Shown: piece by piece, positions 57,115-64,000 of the stretch | Layout: each line of letters opens with the position of its first letter | How positions within the stretch are numbered: position 1 is the first letter of the stretch | Assembly (NCBI GenBank): GCA_963921425.1 | Contig: OY992833.1 | Coordinates: 6,669,228 to 6,733,227, forward strand | Direction: 5' to 3' | Origin: Dryas octopetala | Taxonomy: Eukaryota > Streptophyta > Magnoliopsida > Rosales > Rosaceae | DNA length: 64,000 nt | Notes under the pieces: model-generated | What the model was told of the DNA's origin: nothing | Databases searched by the model: none | Seen by the model: only the letters and a program-made list of their open reading frames with translations | Translations under genes and position numbers: made by a program

Positions 57115-57690
57115 TGTTGAAAATTAATGCACATAATTGGAAAATACTACAAAATTCTAGAGACTTCCTCAAAGCCCATACAAATTAAAGCTAGAATATT
57201 TCACATAGTTCTACATAATTCTAGAAGTTTAGAAGATAGCTTGATAAGAAGAAAGAGTATTCTAGATAAATCTATTAGTAACTATCTTAACTAGAGAAGT
57301 CTACATAATTCTACATAAAAGAAGAGTCTAGAATATTAAGCTTATATAAGAATGTACTAGAATATAATTAAAAGTGTAGTATACTCTAGAACCTACTAGT
57401 AGCATGTGGCTAATAGATGTTCTAGAGAAGACAAGAGGGTTCATCTACTCTCTATATATATAGGATGTACCCATATCTAAGGGCAAGCAAGAGGCAATAC
57501 TAAAAGCCACTAGTCCTAAAGTCCTATTGTCCTAGACATCTACATCTCCACTTGTATCCTCCTTTGTTCATCAATAAAAGATACTTTGTTTTATAGTTCA
57601 AACACTTCTCATATCAAGCATAGATAGCTAATAGAAGCTTACACAAGCCATTAGCTACAAGTGTCCTAAACACCCTCTAAATTTCTAACA
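57115..57690 (+). repeat. 5' LTR of the copia element
   Basis: 576 bp. TATA-like TATATATATA at 57453-57462 and poly(A) signal AATAAA at 57573-57578. Dense in TTCTAGA words; several fit heat-shock-element spacing with one mismatch (for example TTCTAGAGACTTC near 57155). Confidence 0.93.
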
Positions 57691-57691
57691 G

Positions 57692-57703
57692 TGGTATCAG
57701 AGC
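57692..57703 (+). promoter_or_regulatory. Copia primer binding site (initiator tRNA-Met)
   Basis: TGGTATCAGAGC, one base after the 5' LTR; the standard plant copia primer site. Confidence 0.9.
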
Positions 57704-57740
57704 TTTCTTATTGGGCGTAGGGTCATCCTAATTTACCACC

Positions 57741-58520
57741 ATGTCTAATAACTCTAGCCAAAACTCTGTCCCTCTTCCAATATTCTCTGGTGAAAACTAT
57801 GATTTTTGGAGCATCAAGATGAGAACCTATTTTATGTCTCAAGACTTATGGGACATTGTTATTAGTGGGTTCTCTGTTCCAGAAAGACCCACCGCTGAGC
57901 AACGAAAGCAGGCGAAGAAGGACGAGCAGAGAGACGCAAAGGCTCTTTACGCTCTACAACAAGCTTTGGATGACACGATATTTCCAAGGATCATGGGAGC
58001 TACAACTTCAAAGGAGGCTTGGGATACTTTGAAAGAAGAGTTTCAAGGAAATGAAAAGGTACGTAGTGTCAAACTACAAACTCTAAGGAGAGATTTAGAA
58101 AATCTTAAAATGAAAGATTCTGAGACCGCTAAAGATTACTATTCCAAAGTAAATGAAATAGTAAATCAATTAAGAGCTTATGGTGAAAAGATAACTGATA
58201 CAAAAATTGTAGAAAAAATACTTATTAGTCTTACTGATAAGTATGACCCTATAGTCACTGCCATTGAAGAGTCAAAAGATATAACGGCTCTTTCAGTAAC
58301 AGAACTAATGGGTTCTCTAGAAGCATACGAACAAAGACTGAGTAGGCGAAATGAAAGTTCACTAGAAAGTGCCTTCCAGTCAAAAGTCAATTTAAGGTCT
58401 CAGAAATCTAGAGGAAACTGGAAATCAAAAGAAAATTCTAGACGAGGAGATAAACCCGATAACTGGGAAAATAAAAATGAAAACAAGGAGAAGAAAAACT
58501 TCCCTCCATGTGGAACATGA
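57741..58520 (+). CDS. Copia Gag, ending at an internal TGA
   Basis: 259 codons. Gag domain of the UBN2 type: IFSGENYDFWSIKMRTYF, DTIFPRIMGATTSKEAWDTL, VEKILISLTDKYDPIV. Ends FPPCGT then TGA at 58518-58520, exactly where the second Cys of a first C-x2-C zinc knuckle would stand. The same frame continues directly into a second knuckle and pol. Without readthrough no Gag-Pol can form. Confidence 0.88.
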   Translation: MSNNSSQNSVPLPIFSGENYDFWSIKMRTYFMSQDLWDIVISGFSVPERPTAEQRKQAKKDEQRDAKALYALQQALDDTIFPRIMGATTSKEAWDTLKEEFQGNEKVRSVKLQTLRRDLENLKMKDSETAKDYYSKVNEIVNQLRAYGEKITDTKIVEKILISLTDKYDPIVTAIEESKDITALSVTELMGSLEAYEQRLSRRNESSLESAFQSKVNLRSQKSRGNWKSKENSRRGDKPDNWENKNENKEKKNFPPCGT

Positions 58521-61500
58521 AAAAAGACAAGTCACCTAGAAAAAGATTGTTGGTTTCGAGGAAAACCAAAATGCCGAAACTGCAAAAAGTTTGGACATAT
58601 GGAAAAAGACTGTCGGCTTAAGAAGAATTATCAAGCCAATTATACAGAAGAAAAGGAGCAGGATGAAGAGCTTTTCTATGCTTGTCAAGCAGCAACTGAA
58701 GTGAACAACAGGAAATGGTACATCGACAGTGGCTGCAGCAACCACATGACAGGAGACGAAAGCATCTTCTCTGAAATAGATACATCCATAAAATCCCAAG
58801 TTAAATTGGGAAATGGCGCACTGGTGGAGACAAAAGGAAAAGGTACGATCTCTATCCATACAAATAAAGGAACTAAATTAATTCATGATGTTCTTTTAGT
58901 TCCTAGCTTGGAGCATAATCTATTGAGTGTTGGCCAAATGATTGAAAATGGATATTCTCTACACATTTCTAGAGACTCCTGCATAATATATGATAAAAAA
59001 GATAAAAATCATATTATAGCTAAAGTAAGGATGGAAAATAGAAATTTTCCCATCCATTGGCAATATGTCAAACATATGGCCATGAAAGTAGAACTAGAAG
59101 ATTCATGGCTTTGGCATAAAAGATTTGGCCACTTCAACTTTCATGGACTACAATTACTTCACCAGAAAAATATGATGAGAGATTTGCCAAGCATAAAGGA
59201 GAGTGGTGATGTCTGCAAAGGCTGTCAACTTGGCAAACAACATCGACAAGCATTTCTATCCGGAAAGGCTTGGAGAGCAAAAGCCTTGTTGGAGCTCGTG
59301 CATACAGACGTCTGTGGACCAATGAGGACCCCATCTCTCGATCAAAGCAGGTACTTCATTCTTTTCATTGATGACTATTCTAGAATGACATGGGTTTATT
59401 TTCTACGTGAAAGATCAGAAGTCTTCAAAGTCTTTAAGAAGTTCAAGGCTCATGTCGAAAAACAAAGTGGCCAATACATCAAAGCTCTTAGAAGCGATAG
59501 AGGTAAAGAGTACACCTCAAAAGAATTCAACAAGTTTTGTGAAGATGAAGGAGTAGAGCACCAATTGACAGTGGGCTATGCTCCTGAACAAAATGGAGTC
59601 TCGGAAAGGAAAAATAGAACTATAATGGAGATGGCTAGATCAATGCTATTTGAAAAAGGACTACCAAAGATATTTTGGGCAGAAGCAGTATACACAGCAG
59701 TATACTTGCTAAATAGATGTCCAACAAAAGCTCTACAAGACAAGACTCCTATTGAGGCGTGGAGTAACCAGAAGCCATCAGCAAAGCATCTCAAAGTCTT
59801 TGGATGTGTATGCTATGTGCACATTCCAGCTCCAAAAAGACATAAGCTAGAAGAAAAATCAGAAATTGGCATATTTATGGGATATAGTTCTCAATCTAAA
59901 GGCTATCGAGTCTACAATCCAAGAACTAAGAAGCTCGTGATCAGCCGAGATGTCGAGTTTGATGAATCTGCATCTTGGAATTGGGATGAAGGAAAAATAG
60001 AGAAGAAAGGTGCTGTCCTGTCAGGAGAACCAGAGACAACCCCAACACAACAGCCTGAAGAAGACGCACATGAAAGAGAAATTTCAGAAACGCCAGGTAC
60101 GCCTCCTGCATCTTCTTTAACTCCTCCATCAATAGAAGATGAATCTTCCTTTGAGTCATCACCTAGAAGAGTAAAATCACTCAGAGATATATATGAAACA
60201 TGCAATTTCATAACTTTAGAACCTGAAAGTTTTGAAGCTGCAGTAAAACAAGAAGTATGGAGGAAGGCTATGGAAGAAGAAATTAAAACAATTAAGAAAA
60301 ATGAAACATGGGAGCTTGTAGAATGCCCACCAAATAAAGAAATCATTGGCGTGAAATGGGTCTATAAGACCAAAATTAATCATGATGGCTCAATACAAAA
60401 ACATAAAGCAAGATTAGTAGCTAAAGGCTACTCACAACAGTCAGGAATAGACTATAATGAAACTTTTGCGCCAGTGGCAAGACTTGATACAATAAGAGCA
60501 CTTATAGCTCTTGCAGCTCAAAAGAAGTGGAAACTCTACCAACTGGATGTAAAATCAACATTTCTAAATGGAGAGCTCGAAGAAGAAATCTATGTGGAGC
60601 AACCACAAGGATTCATCGAGGAAGGAGGAGAAGACAAAGTCCTAAGACTAAAGAAAGCCTTATATGGACTTAAACAAGCACCAAGAGCGTGGAACAGCCG
60701 CATCGACAAATACTTCATCAATGCTGGATTTAAGAGAAGCAAAAGCGAGCCAACACTCTATACCAAAACTCAAGGTAACTCCATTCTTATTGTCTCTCTA
60801 TATGTTGATGATCTTATCTATACAGGAGACAATGAAAAATTAATTCAAGAATTTAAAGAAGATATGATGAAGGCATTTGAGATGAGTGACCTCGGTAAAT
60901 TGCACTATTTTCTTGGCATTGAGATAAGCCAAGAAGAAAATGGAATCTTCGTATGTCAAAAAAAGTATACTGAAAATCTCTTGAAGAAGTTCAAGATGTC
61001 TGGGTGCAAGACCGTGGCTACACCGCTCATCACCAATGAAAAGCTAAGAAATGACGATGGATCCGGAAAAGCGGAGGCATCAACGTACAGAAGTCTCATT
61101 GGAAGCCTACTTTATCTAACAACAACTCGACCAGACATTATGTACGCGACCAGCCTACTTTCAAGGTTTATGCAAACTCCAAGTCAGATACACTATGGAG
61201 CAGCAAAAAGAATATTAAGGTACTTGCAAGGAACTATTGACTATGGCATATGGTATAGACCTTCTACAGATACAAGGCTATTCGGATTCACAGATAGCGA
61301 CTGGGCTGGAGCGGATGACTTCAAAAGTACATCAGGCTATGCATTCACAATTGGGTCTGGCATATTCTCATGGTCTTCAAGAAAACAAGAGACAGTGGCA
61401 CAATCATCAGCAGAAGCGGAATATGTGTCAGCGTCAAGTTCAGCTTGCCAAGCTATATGGCTGAGAAGAATATTTGAAGACATGGGAGAACAACAAAATG

Positions 61501-61760
61501 AAGCTACTAAAATATTTTGTGACAACAAGTCTGCTATAGCGATGGCAAAAAATCCAGTGTTTCATGGTAGGACAAAACACATTGCCATCAAGCATCACTT
61601 TCTACGTGAAGTCTCAGCAAACAAGGAGATAGAACTCAAGTATTGCAAGACGGAGGAGCAAATAGCAGACATCTTCACCAAGGCACTTCCAAGACCAAGA
61701 TTTGAAATGCTACGAAGCATGCTTGGAGTATCCCAAATGTGCATTAAGGAGGAGTGTTGA
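58521..61760 (+). CDS. Copia Pol: zinc knuckle, protease, integrase, RT, RNase H
   Basis: Continues the gag frame without further stop. Knuckle CRNCKKFGHMEKDC; protease WYIDSGCSNHMTG (catalytic D-S-G at 58725-58733). Integrase has an H-H-C-C finger (HKRFGHFNFHG...CKGCQLGK), then HTDVCGPM, DDYSRMTWVYF and EQNGVSERKNR. RT has QLDVKSTFLNGELEEEIYV and YVDD at 60801-60812. RNase H has DSDWAGADDFKSTSGY and AQSSAEAEYVSAS; the frame ends ADIFTKALPR...MLGV. QLDVK is followed by S-T where most copia RTs have S-A. Everything else looks intact, so the TGA at 58518 is the sole visible block. Confidence 0.92.
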   Translation, partial: KKTSHLEKDCWFRGKPKCRNCKKFGHMEKDCRLKKNYQANYTEEKEQDEELFYACQAATEVNNRKWYIDSGCSNHMTGDESIFSEIDTSIKSQVKLGNGALVETKGKGTISIHTNKGTKLIHDVLLVPSLEHNLLSVGQMIENGYSLHISRDSCIIYDKKDKNHIIAKVRMENRNFPIHWQYVKHMAMKVELEDSWLWHKRFGHFNFHGLQLLHQKNMMRDLPSIKESGDVCKGCQLGKQHRQAFLSGKAWRAKALLELVHTDVCGPMRTPSLDQSRYFILFIDDYSRMTWVYFLRERSEVFKVFKKFKAHVEKQSGQYIKALRSDRGKEYTSKEFNKFCEDEGVEHQLTVGYAPEQNGVSERKNRTIMEMARSMLFEKGLPKIFWAEAVYTAVYLLNRCPTKALQDKTPIEAWSNQKPSAKHLKVFGCVCYVHIPAPKRHKLEEKSEIGIFMGYSSQSKGYRVYNPRTKKLVISRDVEFDESASWNWDEGKIEKKGAVLSGEPETTPTQQPEEDAHEREISETPGTPPASSLTPPSIEDESSFESSPRRVKSLRDIYETCNFITLEPESFEAAVKQEVWRKAMEEEIKTIKKNETWELVECPPNKEIIGVKWVYKTKINHDGSIQKHKARLVAKGYSQQSGIDYNETFAPVARLDTIRALIALAAQKKWKLYQLDVKSTFLNGELEEEIYVEQPQGFIEEGGEDKVLRLKKALYGLKQAPRAWNSRIDKYFINAGFKRSKSEPTLYTKTQGNSILIVSLYVDDLIYTGDNEKLIQEFKEDMMKAFEMSDLGKLHYFLGIEISQEENGIFVCQKKYTENLLKKFKMSGCKTVATPLITNEKLRNDDGSGKAEASTYRSLIGSLLYLTTTRPDIMYATSLLSRFMQTPSQIHYGAAKRILRYLQGTIDYGIWYRPSTDTRLFGFTDSDWAGADDFKSTSGYAFTIGSGIFSWSSRKQETVAQSSAEAEYVSASSSACQAIWLRRIFEDMGEQQNEATKIFCDNKSAIAMAKNPVFHGRTKHIAIKHHFLREVSANKEIELKYCKTEEQIADIFTKALPRPRFEMLRSMLGVSQMCIKEEC
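61746..61754 (+). promoter_or_regulatory. Copia polypurine tract
   Basis: AAGGAGGAG directly before the 3' LTR, overlapping the end of the pol frame. Confidence 0.75.
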
Positions 61761-62330
61761 AAATTAATGCACATAATTGGAAAATACTACAAAATTCTAG
61801 AGACTTCCTCAAAGCCCATACAAATTAAAGCTAGAATATTTCACATAGTTCTACATAATTCTAGAAGTTTAGAAGATAGCTTGATAAGAAGAAAGAGTAT
61901 TCTAGATAAATCTATTAGTAACTATCTTAACTAGAGAAGTCTACATAATTCTACATAAAAGAAGAGTCTAGAATATTAAGCTTATATAAGAATGTACTAG
62001 AATATAATTAAAAGTGTAGTATACTCTAGAACCTACTAGTAGCATGTGGCTAATAGATGTTCTAGAGAAGACAAGAGGGTTCATCTACTCTCTATATATA
62101 TAGGATGTACCCATATCTAAGGGCAAGCAAGAGGCAATACTAAAAGCCACTAGTCCTAAAGTCCTATTGTCCTAGACATCTACATCTCCACTTGTATCCT
62201 CCTTTGTTCATCAATAAAAGATACTTTGTTTTATAGTTCAAACACTTCTCATATCAAGCATAGATAGCTAATAGAAGCTTACACAAGCCATTAGCTACAA
62301 GTGTCCTAAACACCCTCTAAATTTCTAACA
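61755..62330 (+). repeat. 3' LTR of the copia element
   Basis: 576 bp, apparently identical to 57115-57690, followed by target duplication AAAGT at 62331-62335. Confidence 0.94.
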
Positions 62331-64000
62331 AAAGTAAGCCAGAAATTGTAATGCCCTACTAAGAATTGGGGTCCTAAATATTTGACGGCCTGAGATATAT
62401 AGTTATCTCATTCATTTGCCTACTTTCAAGACCAACCCTAGACATAACCAACCTTTCAAGGGTTGCAAACGAAATGAAATCAAGTCCATAACGAAAATCA
62501 AAGACTGCCATCTTTGCCAACATAAAGGGAAAAATTTAGCAAGCTTAAATTCGATCACATGCATTAAGTGGAGGGAATTTGATAACAATGCCACCCCCAA
62601 AACAAACTCACAGGCTCGACGACCTTGTAGGTCAATGCAGACGACCAAGCAAACCAAACCGAGGAAGAAAAACATAAGGCAAGCAAGCAAACGCAAAAAA
62701 AAAAGGCAAACAAAAAATATTTGATGTCGCGGACAAATATTGTAATGGATGAAAAGGTAAAATGTTATAATATATATTGTAATTACATGAAAATGATGAC
62801 ATAAAATAGGCTGTGATTAAAATTAAAAAAATTAAACGAGAAATTTAAAGTATTGAAACATTATATCTAAAATCTTATTTGGGATGCTTCAATAAAGATG
62901 ACTTTGTTATCAAATTGCATACAATAAAAAACTGCATTTATGAATCACTTTTTTCATATCATTAAAAAAAGAACATGGTTGAGATTTGAATATATGCATA
63001 AATGAAATTTGAAATTTGAAATGGAAGAAAAGAATAGATCAATTATTTTCTTAATCCCCAAACATAATTGCAACAATACCTTGTCCTGCAGATCAAACAC
63101 CTTCAGATTTACTTCTTTAAATGTGAATGTTGGTTTGCTTAACCCAGGAGTCCTTCATGAAAAAAAATATATATATATATATATATATGGGTCAAGCAAA
63201 TGGGGAGCAGAGTCATAAACTTGTGAGCATACTTGTAATGAATTAATTAAGGAGACCAGGGTAAAAATGAGTGGGTAGCCAAATATAATTAGTAGCAAAT
63301 CAAGAACTGAGTGAAATTATGCACTTAAGCTACTGCTGACTTGAGCTTTCGTAATGGAAATATCTCAAAAATACTTTATAGCTCGAGAGCAACCCATAGT
63401 TTCACCTTTGAGAGAAAATATAAAAAACATTCATTTTCACCATTAGTATCCCTATTTCTTTTTTCCATAACTTGTACAAAATTGAAGTCATGCTAAGTTT
63501 CAAAAAATTGTAGAGAACAAAAACAAAAAAGGGAAAAATATACTAAGCTATAATCCTCTAGCTACAACACCTTTACGTTGAATATACATTCACATCCAAA
63601 AGAAAAAAGGTGGATCATCAAAAGAACAACTGAAGGCTTACTGCATCATGAATGAATGTAATTGCACAACATATGGATAGCTACAAATTTCTGCCTGCAG
63701 TATCCATTGTTTGAACATGACAGAAAATAAAGAATACATGCACCTGCTCCTCCTCAACATATAAAACACTCATACAAAAATTATAAATAAATAAAAGAAA
63801 AAAGCAACATTACCTCTGGGTGAGGAATCAAGAATTAAACAACCAATACCCACTTATTACAAACACTAAAAAATAACAGAAAACTACAATGAGAGAAACT
63901 AAAAGTATATTGAAAGTAAATTAGAATGACCTGTAGGCTTCTATGCCAAGTAAATTAACAATGAAGGGTACTTTCTTCTTTAAGAAAAGTTCAGACTATA
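62331..64000. other. AT-rich flank, no gene recognised
   Basis: AT dinucleotide run at 63169-63188. The plus- and minus-strand frames near 62412-62724 overlap each other, are of low complexity and match nothing I know. No RNA gene seen. Confidence 0.45.

Larger units (their letters stand above)
57115..62330 (+). mobile_element. Ty1/copia LTR retrotransposon, very recent
   Basis: 5216 bp with two 576-bp LTRs (TGTTGAAAAT...TTTCTAACA) that look identical by eye, and exact 5-bp target duplication AAAGT (57110-57114, 62331-62335). The tRNA-iMet primer site TGGTATCAGAGC is at 57692-57703, and the purine tract AAGGAGGAG (61746-61754) lies before the 3' LTR. Internal order gag, protease, integrase, RT, RNase H is the copia order; overall it resembles the Tork/Tnt1 group, tentatively. 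One stop codon is the only lesion seen. Confidence 0.95.

Noticed and set aside
62412..62724. Overlapping frames on both strands near the right end
   Set aside because: Compositionally biased, mutually antisense, no recognisable motif or splice context.

Overview
The window reads as nuclear DNA of a eudicot plant. It has GT-AG spliced genes, a TIR-NB-LRR resistance gene (a class absent from grasses), a plant sucrose synthase, wall-associated-kinase and FAR1 relics, and plant Ty1/copia, Ty3/gypsy (Tat), L1 and CACTA elements. A woody rosid, possibly Rosaceae, is plausible from the look of the TNL and WAK proteins, but I cannot prove the family. Two host genes look intact, both on the minus strand: a five-exon TNL (712-4777, 1147 aa) and a 15-exon sucrose synthase (7193-11957, 815 aa). 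All exon joins were worked out by hand and every junction keeps the frame. Between them lie a foldback MITE-like element (5200-5533) and low-information intergenic DNA.  From about 13 kb onward the window is a nested graveyard of gene relics and transposons. A FAR1-like pseudogene runs into a WAK-like receptor-kinase pseudogene. The WAK relic is split by a 6.1-kb L1-type LINE (14338-20460) with an exact 16-bp target duplication. After it come three dispersed arrays (22631-24247, 48234-48806, 52536-54217) built from one 16-base word, GTTACCATTTTCTTGA, alternating with its reverse complement. Each unit of about 223 bp therefore folds into four successive hairpins, and hairpin tips show paired (compensatory) changes between units. 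Between the arrays, on one strand, lie exon fragments of unrelated host genes with splice sites kept: vacuolar sorting receptor, DSK2/ubiquilin and P4-ATPase. This combination is the best candidate for something undescribed.  The VSR relic is split by a 19.6-kb Tat-lineage Ty3/gypsy retrotransposon (26999-46608, TSD GTCTC). Its 5' LTR is itself split by a 5.06-kb non-autonomous CACTA transposon (27381-32438, TSD CAT) that carries a ribosomal protein L35 gene fragment; the 3' LTR preserves the empty site. Downstream of pol the gypsy element carries a spliced antisense gene with five consecutive phase-0 exons, then an AHSA1 cDNA-like fragment with a poly(A) tail and a receptor-kinase fragment beside a second A tract. 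A very young Ty1/copia element (57115-62330, two LTRs of 576 bp that look identical, TSD AAAGT) has one continuous gag-pol frame broken by a single TGA at a zinc-knuckle cysteine position. The last 1.7 kb is AT-rich with nothing recognised.
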